Positions 7,445 through 15,336 are shown, counted from the stretch's first letter. The stretch is DNA of 16,372 nucleotides from Spirochaetaceae bacterium (GCA_031255655.1 JAIRSB010000132.1:1-16372); one strand, 5' to 3'. Notes: generated from the letters alone by a model not told the origin. Numbers and translations: made by a program.

Positions 7445-9397
7445 TTGGTTGATTTTGCCGGTTTACAGGCCGCCGTAAAAGAGCATTTGGAAACTGACAG
7501 CTCTATTGAGTGCATAGAAGTCGAAGGTGAGAATTTGGAAGCCGCCATATCGGAAGCTGCCACATTGCTCGGTGTTCCCCTTCGTTACATCGAATATGAA
7601 ATCGTCGATAAACAATCATCATTTTTCGGAATAGGCAAAGATTTTTGCAAAATTCGTGCTAACAAACGAAAGAATGTCATCATTGAAGACAAACTCGAAG
7701 ACACTGAAATAGGTGTTGACGAAACTGAAGCCTATGATGTACCTGTAAATGTTGACGGCGATGTATTCGTTCAGCGCAGACAAGACGGCGTTTATATAAA
7801 AATTACGAAACCTAGAGGCAGCGGAGAATACGCGAGCAGATCCAAGGCAATGCAAGTTCTGAATAAGCGCAGCGTTATTCTCCCCGACACCAATGTACTA
7901 GCGGATTTATTAAAATATCCAACAGATAAATACGAGCGTGTGGCCGATTTCAAAAATATAGCGGCTAGCGACACGGCAGCTGTTGTCAACCTTGACGAAC
8001 AAGAAATGAAGGCTTTCATTTATGTAACCGCCCCCAAAGCGGGCGGGCGTGATTTTACATACGAAGAATATTTTAAACTTTTGCAAACCAGCGGAGTAGT
8101 ATACGGCATTGATGAAGAATATCTGCAAAAATTTGCCGACACTCCGGTTTATCGAGAAAAAATCTGCGTCGCCTCCGGCAAACTCCCCGTTGACGGGCAA
8201 AATACATACATCGAATACTTTTTCGAAACCGAACCCGGCCGTGTAAGACTTTCAGAAAACACTGACGGCAAGATTAATTTCAAAGAACTAAACATAATTC
8301 AGAATGTACTTAAAGACGAAAAACTCGCGGAAATACATCCTGCCGAAAAGGGTGAAACGGGTCTCACCGTAACCGGACATACCTTGCAGGCGCAGAACGG
8401 CAAGGATTTTCCGGTTACGCTCGGTAAAAATGTCCGGTTTTCCGACGACAACCGTCTGATCCTCGCTGACATTAACGGGCAGGTTGTCATGTCTAACGGG
8501 AAAATAAATGTCGAATCGGTTTATACGATTGACGGCTCTGTCAATTTGAAGACCGGAAACATCCTTTTCCTTGGAAATGTCATCGTAAACGGTAATGTCG
8601 AGGAGGGTTTTTCGGTCAAAGCGTCCGGCAACATCGAAGTCTGCGGACTGGTTGATAAAGCCTCGTTGATAGCCGAAGGCGATATAATCGTGCGGCAGGG
8701 AATCACCGGTAAAAAAGGCGAACTCATAAGTGCCGGACGCTCTGTTTGGGCGAAATTCATCGAAAATTCGGATGTAAAATCCGGCTCAATGGTCATTGTG
8801 TCGGACGGAATTCTTAATTCGACAATAGACGCGGAAAACAGTATAGTTTGTCAGGGAAAACGCGCCGCTATTATAGGCGGAAGACTGCGCGCCTGCGAAG
8901 AAATAAACGCGAAATCGTTGGGCAGTCCGTCCGGAAATACTGAAACCGTATGTGAAGTGGGGATAGAACCAAAGAAAAAATCCCGTCTTGAAGAACTTAC
9001 CGCTAAATCTAAAGAATTGACGGCGGATTTTGACGGCATCTCCTCTAATCTTAAAACTTTAGCAAACATACGCCAGCAGCGAGAGGCCTTGCCAGAGGAT
9101 AAAGAGCTTTATTTTCAGGAGTTGATTGAAACACGTCAAAAATTGGCGGCGGAACTAACGAAGGTTAACAATGAAATCAACGAGATAATGCAGTTTCTGC
9201 AAAGTATTCCACTGGTCGGACGGGTTTCTGCTTCCACGCTAATTTATCCCGGTGTTATCGTCAAAATCCGCGACTTCAAGAATGTTATAAACAGGGAGTT
9301 TAAGGCGTCAACCTTTATTTTGGAGAATGGCGTGATACGCGCCGTGAAATATATAGAGCCGGGTAGCGTTGCACAGCAAAAGGCAGTGGAAAAATAA
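7445..9397 (+). CDS. fapA: FapA (DUF342) flagellar assembly protein with Jag-N-like head
   Basis: A 650-residue cytoplasmic protein of the FapA/DUF342 family, linked to polar flagellum assembly and placement in Vibrio. Residues about 20-74 look like a Jag-N domain, with LLGVPLRYIEYEIVD and FFGIGKDFCKIRA. The DUF342 N-terminal region follows (about 100-355). A right-handed beta-helix (about 360-500) has short repeats such as GNILFLGNVIVNGNV and GDIIVRQGITGKKGEL. A coiled coil (about 505-590) and a short beta C-terminus end the protein. The start is TTG, five bases after AAGGAG, which overlaps the sigma-factor stop. The small downstream gene overlaps its stop by one base. Position after FlhG and the sigma factor supports a flagellar role. 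Confidence 0.88.
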   Translation: MVDFAGLQAAVKEHLETDSSIECIEVEGENLEAAISEAATLLGVPLRYIEYEIVDKQSSFFGIGKDFCKIRANKRKNVIIEDKLEDTEIGVDETEAYDVPVNVDGDVFVQRRQDGVYIKITKPRGSGEYASRSKAMQVLNKRSVILPDTNVLADLLKYPTDKYERVADFKNIAASDTAAVVNLDEQEMKAFIYVTAPKAGGRDFTYEEYFKLLQTSGVVYGIDEEYLQKFADTPVYREKICVASGKLPVDGQNTYIEYFFETEPGRVRLSENTDGKINFKELNIIQNVLKDEKLAEIHPAEKGETGLTVTGHTLQAQNGKDFPVTLGKNVRFSDDNRLILADINGQVVMSNGKINVESVYTIDGSVNLKTGNILFLGNVIVNGNVEEGFSVKASGNIEVCGLVDKASLIAEGDIIVRQGITGKKGELISAGRSVWAKFIENSDVKSGSMVIVSDGILNSTIDAENSIVCQGKRAAIIGGRLRACEEINAKSLGSPSGNTETVCEVGIEPKKKSRLEELTAKSKELTADFDGISSNLKTLANIRQQREALPEDKELYFQELIETRQKLAAELTKVNNEINEIMQFLQSIPLVGRVSASTLIYPGVIVKIRDFKNVINREFKASTFILENGVIRAVKYIEPGSVAQQKAVEK

Positions 9398-9717
9398 TGG
9401 CGATGCAGCCTGTCGATTTACAAATCATTTTTTCGCAGCTGGACACTATCGCCAAAGATGTCTCCGCCCAAAAAGACGGACACGCGCTGCGCGGTGCTAT
9501 AAACGCCGACACGCTTGGAAAAAAATTAGAAGAAAAATCACATTCCGTAAACGAAATGCATGACGGCGGTGAAGAAATGGAATCGCTTAGCGCGTATGAT
9601 AATCACGATTCACAAAAAAGAAACAGCGATAAAAAAGGTAAAAACGGTAGCAAAGATGACAAGCGGCGTGATTTTAATGATCCTTCGCTCGGAAATTATG
9701 TAGATTTAACCGGATGA
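9397..9717 (+). CDS. Small hydrophilic protein of the flagellar operon
   Basis: A 106-residue charged, probably cytoplasmic protein without a signal or membrane segment. Its ATG overlaps the fapA stop (TAATG), an arrangement for translational coupling; a second ATG two codons later is also possible. The N-terminal half (VDLQIIFSQLDTIAKDVSAQ) is predicted helical, the middle is Lys/Asp-rich and probably disordered, and it ends in DPSLGNYVDLTG. I recall similar small proteins at this position in other spirochaetes, but no function is known to me. Confidence 0.75.
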   Translation: MAMQPVDLQIIFSQLDTIAKDVSAQKDGHALRGAINADTLGKKLEEKSHSVNEMHDGGEEMESLSAYDNHDSQKRNSDKKGKNGSKDDKRRDFNDPSLGNYVDLTG

Positions 9718-9737
9718 GCCGGGGTTTTGTTTGAAAC

Positions 9738-10292
9738 ATGGCTTATGTTTTTTCATCAGTGGCGCTGTTAATCAGTGTGATATCTTTTCTTGTCCTGTTT
9801 TTTTATGTGAAAAAACGCACGGACGCGGACAGAATACCGCCTGAAACGCGGCGCGAGGTATCCCAGATCATCAATGAAATTGATAGAATCACTGATCGGG
9901 ATTCAGAACTAATCGAAGAGCGTGTAAAAAAATTAAAGTCATTGCTGGGAGATATTGACCGGCGCATTGTCGCGCATGAGAGTCTTTTGAACAGCCACAA
10001 GGCCGCTGAAGAAACGCAAAAAAAATTAGCAGAAGAAAAAAAAGGCGCGGCCATAGATTCCTATATCAAACTTGGAAAAAAGAATTACTCGCTGCCAAAA
10101 CTAGACACGCCGGAAAACGCGGAAGCCACCGGAGTTGAACAGACGGACAGCCGTAAGATGCTTGAAGCCGTGGAACTATCAGCCGCGGGCGTTCCGCCGC
10201 ACGAGATAGCGAAACGTCTGCATACAACCATCAACGAGGTGGAAGTGGCCCTGTTTCTAGCGGCAAAACACCCGACCCCACCGGACGTTTAA
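9738..10292 (+). CDS. Membrane-anchored coiled-coil protein with C-terminal HTH (SwrB/DUF6115-like)
   Basis: A 184-residue single-pass membrane protein. A hydrophobic N-terminal helix (about 5-24) is followed by KK, so the rest should face the cytoplasm. Residues 38-105 form a charged helical coiled coil, 106-138 a linker, and 141-176 a small helix-turn-helix: KMLEAVELSAAGVPPHEIAKRL then TINEVEVALFL. This layout and the position after the flagellar sigma factor recall Bacillus SwrB (YlxL), which follows sigD and promotes flagellar export assembly; whether they are related is an inference. The ATG has only a weak GCCGGGG site upstream. Its last 3 bases overlap the end of aspS on the other strand. 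Confidence 0.82.
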   Translation: MAYVFSSVALLISVISFLVLFFYVKKRTDADRIPPETRREVSQIINEIDRITDRDSELIEERVKKLKSLLGDIDRRIVAHESLLNSHKAAEETQKKLAEEKKGAAIDSYIKLGKKNYSLPKLDTPENAEATGVEQTDSRKMLEAVELSAAGVPPHEIAKRLHTTINEVEVALFLAAKHPTPPDV

Positions 10293-12079
10293 TCGGATTC
10301 GGGTTTTGTGATTGAAATATGAAGCTCGGCAAGCTGCTTCGGGTCAACCTCGTTGGGGCTGCCGTCCATCGGACTTTGCGCGAACGAATTTTTAGGAAAA
10401 GCTATCACGTCTTTTATTGACGAGTCTCCTGCCATAAGCATGGCAAGACGGTCGAGTCCGGGCGCGATTCCGCCGTGCGGCGGCGCCCCGTAGCTAAAGG
10501 CTTCTATCAAAAATCCGAATTTTTGCGCCGCCTCAGCCTCGCTTAAACCCGCAATTCTAAAAACGCGCTTTTGCAGTTCCGGGTCATGGATGCGGATTGA
10601 ACCGGAGGCTAACTCATATCCGTTCAATACCAGATCGTATAAGTCGCCTTTTACCGCGCCCGGGTCGGCTTCCATGCTCGCATGGTATTGCTCCTGCGGG
10701 TAGGAAAACAAATGATGCGCCGCCTCCCAGCGTTCTTCTTCGGCGTTAAATTCAAACAACGGGAAATTAACAATCCAAACGAAACTGAATTTACGCGAAT
10801 CACAAAGACCCAAATCCTGCCCCAGTTTGGAACGTGCCGCCCCAAGACTTATGTTCGCTATACGGCGGTCAATGTCCGCTACAATGAGAATTAAATCGCC
10901 CACTTTCGCGTTGAGTGCGTTCGTAACGGCGACGGATTTCTCCATGAAAAACTTGGAAACACCGCCTTCCAATACCGGTTGTTCTTCGGTGCCCGCGACT
11001 TTCATCCATGCGAGTCCTTTGGCTTTGTAAATCTTGGCGTGGGCTTCGATATCCTCGATTTGCTTGCGAGAGTAAGAGGCGCCGCCTTTTACAACGAGCG
11101 CTTTAACCGTGCCACCACCCACAAGCGCCGTCTTGAACGCCGTAAAGCCGCTTTCCGCGGCGAAAGCGCTGAAATCCCGCAGTCTCATGTCGTAGCGCAA
11201 ATCGGGCTTATCTGTGCCGTAGTTTTCCATCGCTTCATCATAGCTCATGCGTGGGAATTCCAGCGGCAATTCCACGCCTAAACATTTATTGAAGATGTAA
11301 GCAAATAGCTCTTCTGTCATTTTCAGCACGTCGTCCCGTGAGACGAAGGACATTTCGATATCAATTTGAGTAAATTCCGGCTGACGGTCACCCCTCGAGT
11401 CTTCATCACGATAACAACGTGCAATCTGGAAATATTTATCGAAACCCGCAACCATCAGCAGTTGCTTATAAAGCTGCGGCGACTGCGGCAAAGCGTAGAA
11501 CTGCCCCGCGTAAAGACGGGAGGGTACGAGGTAATCCCGCGCTCCTTCCGGCGTGGACCGTATGAAAGTGGGAGTTTCAATCTCGTAGAAACCGTGAGCG
11601 TTCATCCATTCCCTAACAGCAAATGTGAGTTCACTCCGCAACCGGATGCGCTTTTGCATAAATTCACCGCGCAGGTCGAGGTAACGGTATTTGAGCCGCA
11701 GTTCGTCTTTCGCTGAGGGTTTGTCCTCAATCTGAAAAGGCGGCACGGCGCTTTTATTTAGGATAACGATGCTGTCTGCCAGCAATTCCACCTCTCCTGT
11801 GGCCATTTCCGGATTTTTCATATTATCAGGACGAAGGCGGACTAGCCCACTTGCCGCGACGCAGTATTCGTTACGCAGTTCCGCCGTTACCGCGGATAAT
11901 TCCGGCCCGGCGTTTTCATCCACCACAATCTGCGTAATGCCATACCGGTCGCGCAAATTTATAAACGAAATACCGCCGTGGTCGCGTTTGCGCTGCACCC
12001 AGCCGTTCAAGACCTGCTTAGTTCCGGCATCTACAGCGCGCAATTCTCCGCAAGTCTTACTGCGTTTGAATTTCTTCAC
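10289..12079 (-). CDS. aspS: Aspartyl-tRNA synthetase
   Basis: A 596-residue class IIb synthetase that charges tRNA-Asp with aspartate in the cytoplasm. The order is an N-terminal OB-fold anticodon-binding domain (1-105), class II catalytic core with motif 2 (FQIARCYRDEDSRGDRQPEF, 217-236), the bacterial GAD insertion (about 290-420), and motif 3 (GGIAPGLDRL near 536-545). Length is normal for the bacterial form. The start is GTG at 12079, 23 bases inside the upstream gene; no clear ribosome site precedes it, so it may depend on translation of that gene. His34 in RKRDHGG sits where the discriminating E. coli enzyme has Leu30, which hints at relaxed tRNA specificity. No asparaginyl-tRNA synthetase or gatCAB is in the window. 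Confidence 0.96.
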   Translation of the reverse strand: MKKFKRSKTCGELRAVDAGTKQVLNGWVQRKRDHGGISFINLRDRYGITQIVVDENAGPELSAVTAELRNEYCVAASGLVRLRPDNMKNPEMATGEVELLADSIVILNKSAVPPFQIEDKPSAKDELRLKYRYLDLRGEFMQKRIRLRSELTFAVREWMNAHGFYEIETPTFIRSTPEGARDYLVPSRLYAGQFYALPQSPQLYKQLLMVAGFDKYFQIARCYRDEDSRGDRQPEFTQIDIEMSFVSRDDVLKMTEELFAYIFNKCLGVELPLEFPRMSYDEAMENYGTDKPDLRYDMRLRDFSAFAAESGFTAFKTALVGGGTVKALVVKGGASYSRKQIEDIEAHAKIYKAKGLAWMKVAGTEEQPVLEGGVSKFFMEKSVAVTNALNAKVGDLILIVADIDRRIANISLGAARSKLGQDLGLCDSRKFSFVWIVNFPLFEFNAEEERWEAAHHLFSYPQEQYHASMEADPGAVKGDLYDLVLNGYELASGSIRIHDPELQKRVFRIAGLSEAEAAQKFGFLIEAFSYGAPPHGGIAPGLDRLAMLMAGDSSIKDVIAFPKNSFAQSPMDGSPNEVDPKQLAELHISITKPESD

Positions 12080-12455
12080 GATTATTGTTTCGAGGCAATC
12101 TGGAAATCAAATCGTCCATCGAATGAAGTACAACCTTTTGAATATCGTATGAACGTTTGGAAAATATTTGTTTCTCTGTTATAAAATTAATCTTCACCTC
12201 GTAGCGCCAGCCGCCGTACGTTATTATCATCGTAACAATCTCGCCGTCGTCATAAGCCTGCCGCGCAACTTTTGTGGACGAGGAACTGTCGTCGTGTATT
12301 TTTCTATTATAGTAAAGATGCGCCCAAGGGTATTTTGAAAAATTATTTTCCAGCAATTGCACCGCCTCATCTACCGTGTAATTCAATTCCTGGGCGCTAA
12401 CGTCAACAGCGCACAGCGCGAAAAAAAGTGTCAAATAAACCGAGATTTTTTTCAT
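12057..12455 (-). CDS. Small secreted (periplasmic) protein upstream of aspS
   Basis: A 132-residue exported protein of unknown family. The signal peptide is clear: MKK, a hydrophobic core, and a cleavage site after VSA near residue 21. The mature part (about 110 residues) has an alpha/beta look, with a GGWRYEVKINFI strand segment and a charged, Asn/Gln-rich end. The ATG at 12455 is preceded by GAGGAG at good distance; a GTG 15 bases upstream lies in that site and is a poor start. Its end overlaps aspS by 23 bases, so both are on one transcript. I see no functional link to tRNA charging. Confidence 0.82.
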   Translation of the reverse strand: MKKISVYLTLFFALCAVDVSAQELNYTVDEAVQLLENNFSKYPWAHLYYNRKIHDDSSSSTKVARQAYDDGEIVTMIITYGGWRYEVKINFITEKQIFSKRSYDIQKVVLHSMDDLISRLPRNNNREEIQTQ

Positions 12456-12501
12456 AAAATTGCTCCTCACATAAAACTTACTTTATTATTGCCCCAATCG
12501 C

Positions 12502-12522
12502 AAAAAAAAGCAACCGGTTTGC
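12502..12522 (-). terminator. Terminator-like hairpin with eight Ts in the leader of the aspS unit
   Basis: On the minus strand the sequence GCAAACCGGTTGC, a short stem, runs directly into eight Ts. It lies between the likely promoter near 12561 and the ATG at 12455, so it could end read-through from the right or attenuate the aspS unit. The stem is only 4-6 bp, so it is weak. Confidence 0.35.
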
Positions 12523-12560
12523 CGCGCTGCTCAAACGTTTCTGACTTAGTTGCATAAATC

Positions 12561-12566
12561 TTTATA
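12561..12566 (-). promoter_or_regulatory. Possible -10 box for the secreted protein/aspS unit
   Basis: The minus strand reads TATAAA in an AT-rich stretch about 105 bases before the ATG. No good -35 lies 16-18 bases upstream, so the call rests on the -10 and the position only. Confidence 0.3.
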
Positions 12567-12588
12567 ATACAATAATTTACGAAAAACA

Positions 12589-12690
12589 CTCCGAAACTTC
12601 CGCGACTGCAAATCACTGGAAGTGGCGGAGACGCGACGGAGTCTGCTGTCGATTTGCTGACAGCGCCCCGCGAACAGGTTCGCGGGGCGC
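12589..12690. other. Structured hairpin region, possible ncRNA or 3'-end element
   Basis: About 100 bases with several strong inverted repeats. First, CTCCG/CGGAG and ACTTCC/GGAAGT form one stem (12589-12630) with a 2x2 internal loop. Second, GCTGTC/GACAGC (12645-12664) competes with GCAAATC/GATTTGC (12608-12614 and 12651-12657). Third, a perfect 12-bp GC-rich stem at 12663-12690 has the 4-base loop CAGG. None is followed by a T-run. A 61-codon open frame on the minus strand crosses the region but looks incidental. The coding strand and function are unknown. Confidence 0.45.
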
Positions 12691-12697
12691 GTCATTT

Positions 12698-12734
12698 GAC
12701 TTGTTCGACAACCCGGCTGCTTGTCTCCCAAGTC
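12698..12734 (+). repeat. Dispersed palindromic element, copy 2
   Basis: Outer arms GACTTG and CAAGTC and inner arms GACAA and TTGTC, with a loop that differs from copy 1 (1-34). The shared block GACTTGTTCGACAAC and the retained pairing despite loop changes mark a dispersed structured repeat. It lies 7 bases after the GC-rich stem at 12663-12690. Confidence 0.6.
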
Positions 12735-12748
12735 ATTTTTTAGCGGTT

Positions 12749-12778
12749 GTTGTTTAGAAACTGAAGTTTCTAAACAAC
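12749..12778. repeat. 14-bp-arm palindrome, copy A of the element flanking the glycine-rich gene
   Basis: The arm GTTGTTTAGAAACT is followed by GA and the perfect reverse complement. On the minus strand it begins one base after the stop codon of the gene remnant at 12780-12991, fitting a 3'-end hairpin. A second copy lies at 15337-15372, in the same orientation by its CTGA centre and CTCTATT edge. Confidence 0.7.
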
Positions 12779-12779
12779 T

Positions 12780-12991
12780 CTATTGATTGCAGGGAAGAAT
12801 TATTTTGCCGTTACGCGGCTCGAATATGCCGTTGTCATTTACATAAATGCCGTCACTTTTGTTGTTTCACAGGATATCGTTATCAGTGATGGTTCAGCTA
12901 TTACGAGACCACCGCTGTATGAAACGTCAATTATCAGCTTATTCTCAAGCGTAAGTTTTATCCCGCCGCTTATTGGAATTGGATAAACTCC
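12780..12991 (-). pseudogene. Frameshifted remnant of a coding region
   Basis: No intact gene is present, but two minus-strand frames look protein-like. One (12991-12839) reads VYPIPISGGIKLTLENK and continues as beta-type sequence to a TAA. The other (12854-12780) reads DGIYVNDNGIFEPRNGK then IILPCNQ and stops. Joining them by one frameshift near 12850 gives a continuous C-terminus of about 70 residues, with alternating strands and Gly/Asn turns as in secreted beta-rich proteins. The upstream end is closed by two TGA codons. The parent family is not recognised; the call rests on composition only. Confidence 0.35.
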
Positions 12992-13053
12992 TCATCAGTG
13001 AGTTATTGTCAGGTTTTCGTTAAAATGGTTTTATTTTTCACGTTATACGGCTC

Positions 13054-13095
13054 GCTTCTTTACCCAACGCGCCAGACGCGTCGGGCAAAAGAAGC
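13054..13095. terminator. Long hairpin just after the glycine-rich lipoprotein gene
   Basis: Outer arms GCTTCTTT/AAAGAAGC and inner arms GACGCG/CGCGTT-type (one wobble) plus CCC/GGG make about 17 pairs with a small internal loop and the 5-base apex TCTGG on the minus strand. It starts 11 bases beyond the stop codon at 13107. No T-run follows, so it is more likely a 3'-end stabiliser or a factor-dependent stop than a classic intrinsic terminator. Confidence 0.5.
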
Positions 13096-13106
13096 ATATT
13101 AATCTG

Positions 13107-15212
13107 TTAACTGCCGGAGCTTACATATTCTATTTTGAACTGACCGTTGCCGTAGCTCGTCGCGGTGCCATTTTTTTCCTGCGTGAGGCCGTCTTTAACA
13201 TAGTTGGAACCACCGCCGCCAGAACCGGCGTTTACATATGCATCGGGTCTACTTATGGCTTCAGGCCCTATCGCGTTACCGCCGATGTATCCGCCGCCGC
13301 CACCGCCGGAACCTTCAAACGTGCTGCTGTTTCCATTACCTCCGTTTTTTCCCTTTCCGCTTTCATCGCCGTATGAACCTACGTTGGCGGGAGCGTACTC
13401 CCCATACCAAGTGTTGCTGATGTTGTATATTTTTTTGTAGTTCTTGGCTGTGATATGCTCGTACGGCTTGGGTAGGCTTGCGCCTAAAGTGTACTCCTGT
13501 ACGCTGTCGGGCTTGCCGCGGCGTATCGCGGGTTCGGGTTCCTTTCCGGCGTGGCCTCCGCGTATAACTCTTCGGTTATCGTTTAGATTGGGGTCCACAG
13601 AGGGGATGTTTCCGGCTCCGCCTCCGCCTCCGGCTACGAGCAGCAGGTCTTTTTTGCGTTCAAACTTTTCGGGAGTATCGACGTTTGCAGCGTTGTTGTC
13701 GCGGTTGCCGGCATAGTAGACTTCGGTCGCGCCGCCGCCGCCCGCGCCGGGAGCTGAATTGCTGTATCTTTTTCCACCATCACCGCCATTAGGCCATCCG
13801 CCCTGAGGTGTTTTGCCGTAATCCGTGCCGGGTATTTCCACAAGCGTGGTGGTCTTTTCGTCCAATTTCGCCAGCCCTCCACCTTCGATTCCGATGCGAA
13901 CTTTTATTACGTCTCCGGCGTTAAATTTTCCTTTCGCTTCCACATAGCCGCCCCTGCCGCCGAACTCGGCCCTTTTCGTAGTTGACATGACGTGTCCGCC
14001 GTTCGCGCCGGTTATCGTTATTTTGTAAGTTCCACTGTGGGTTATCGTTACTGACTTCCACGTTTTGTCATTCTCGCTTTGAGACGACAGTATGACGGAG
14101 GTAGGTACAAAGTCGGTCAGATTCGCGTCTTGCGCGTCTTTAACCGCTTTTTGAAGCGACAGTTTGGCCGCGGTTATCTCCGCGCTGTCGTATACGCGGT
14201 AGTCCACTTTCACGACAAGCGGTATACGACCGCCGCTACTATCGGTTTTATAAGTTCCATCATCGTTGCGCTCGAAATCGTCCAGAGGAACTTCGACCTC
14301 TACCATTTTTCCGGCGGCCGCTTCCTGCGCGTTTTTAATGGCGGCCTCTAAAGCCTTTGAAGCCTCTGTATTCAAAGGAGCGCCTACGAGATTCTGGTCT
14401 TTATACACCGGCCCGGTCCCCCCCTTATTTAACAGGTCTTGCATGTCTTTAATAATTTTTCCGATTTCGTCTATATCCTTTTTTGTGCCTTCATCAATTT
14501 TGAATTCGGCGTTTATCGTTATATACGCGCCGTTAACCGGCTTGAGCAGTATGCTGCCGGGGAATTCCAACGGATCATTTTCTTTAAGCGTATATGTGAG
14601 TTTGTAGCTGATGTCGGCTGGATTTATTGACGCGTTCACAGCCGGACCTTCGGCGGTAGAAAGTGCTGGATTGAGCGCGAATATTCTCCATGTACTAAAT
14701 TCTGACCCGCTTTTTGACGGAATTTGAAGATTTTCCATTTGCTTGCTGTCGAGGAAATATGTTACGGAAAGTCCTTTGATTACGTATTCGGGACCACCGG
14801 CGCTGTTTTCCGGCGCGGCGACATCGTTCTGCGCCGCAGCTTCGCCAACTGCCGGCCCATTTGACTGCGAATCACCCCCCGTGCTGAGAGCTTCCCATTT
14901 CGGGCCTAATTTTAGCGGATCGTTTATAAAATCGTATTCCGTAAGTTTGTGTTTTTCGAGCCACTTTTCTTTGCTTTCAGAACCTTCTTTGAACTCCATT
15001 TCTGGAATTAGTTCATTGGAGCGAAGCAGGTCTATCTTCTGCGCAGCGGGGGCGGCGCCACCCGCACTGAATAACGCGAACACGCCGTCTGTTCTTACAG
15101 GATCTCCTTTACCCGGTGGCATGCTTATTGACTCTCCGCCGGATTCTCCACAGGACGCAAACGCGAATCCTAATAACATCGCTGTTATAACAGCGAAAAT
15201 TCGTCTAGTCAT
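13107..15212 (-). CDS. Surface or periplasmic lipoprotein with ALK/LTK-type glycine-rich domain
   Basis: A 701-residue predicted lipoprotein. The signal is MTRR, a hydrophobic core, then lipobox FASC with Cys21. Residues 22-140 are low complexity (Gly, Ala, Ser, Glu). Residues 141-380 form a beta-rich region with short helices (248-264, 284-300, 343-362). From about 385 (TWKSVTITHSGTYKITITGA) to the end is a glycine-rich domain resembling PF12810: YVEAKGKFNAGDVIKVRIG, PGAGGGGATEVYYAG, LLLVAGGGGGAG, EGSGGGGGGYIGG and GSGGGGSNYV occur in the expected order, closing with NGQFKIEYV. GAGGAGGG precedes the ATG. The gene is monocistronic and flanked by copies of one palindrome. The fold is known from receptor tyrosine kinases and bacterial envelope proteins; ligand and role are unknown. 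Seven Gs at 14418-14424 (minus strand) lie in the coding sequence. Confidence 0.87.
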   Translation of the reverse strand: MTRRIFAVITAMLLGFAFASCGESGGESISMPPGKGDPVRTDGVFALFSAGGAAPAAQKIDLLRSNELIPEMEFKEGSESKEKWLEKHKLTEYDFINDPLKLGPKWEALSTGGDSQSNGPAVGEAAAQNDVAAPENSAGGPEYVIKGLSVTYFLDSKQMENLQIPSKSGSEFSTWRIFALNPALSTAEGPAVNASINPADISYKLTYTLKENDPLEFPGSILLKPVNGAYITINAEFKIDEGTKKDIDEIGKIIKDMQDLLNKGGTGPVYKDQNLVGAPLNTEASKALEAAIKNAQEAAAGKMVEVEVPLDDFERNDDGTYKTDSSGGRIPLVVKVDYRVYDSAEITAAKLSLQKAVKDAQDANLTDFVPTSVILSSQSENDKTWKSVTITHSGTYKITITGANGGHVMSTTKRAEFGGRGGYVEAKGKFNAGDVIKVRIGIEGGGLAKLDEKTTTLVEIPGTDYGKTPQGGWPNGGDGGKRYSNSAPGAGGGGATEVYYAGNRDNNAANVDTPEKFERKKDLLLVAGGGGGAGNIPSVDPNLNDNRRVIRGGHAGKEPEPAIRRGKPDSVQEYTLGASLPKPYEHITAKNYKKIYNISNTWYGEYAPANVGSYGDESGKGKNGGNGNSSTFEGSGGGGGGYIGGNAIGPEAISRPDAYVNAGSGGGGSNYVKDGLTQEKNGTATSYGNGQFKIEYVSSGS

Positions 15213-15297
15213 AGTTGACCCTCCTCATGGTCTTTACTATATTTATTTGCCGCGTTCCGCGCGGTATAAGCAATATAAAAACAATGTATCTGTTCTG

Positions 15298-15326
15298 AAT
15301 ATACATAAAAAAGCTATTTCAAACAA
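15298..15326 (-). promoter_or_regulatory. Likely promoter of the glycine-rich lipoprotein gene
   Basis: The minus strand has TTGTTT, 17 bases, then TATATT. The -10 ends 85 bases before the ATG at 15212, leaving a leader that contains a small CCGCG/CGCGG hairpin (about 15251-15265) and the GAGGAGGG ribosome site. Confidence 0.5.
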
Positions 15327-15336
15327 TTTCATTATT

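Noticed and set aside
12546..12731. 61-codon minus-strand open frame over the hairpin region
   Set aside because: The frame consists of inverted repeats and a dispersed element, has no ribosome site, and its translation shows no protein-like pattern.
12589..12734. CRISPR array
   Set aside because: The repeats are single hairpins of differing sequence without regular spacers; no cas genes are nearby.
12783..12986. Plus-strand open frame of 67 codons
   Set aside because: It is the antisense shadow of the minus-strand gene remnant, without a ribosome site.
13204..14607. Long plus-strand open frames opposite the glycine-rich gene
   Set aside because: Pro-rich translations are the expected antisense of Gly-rich codons; no ribosome sites.
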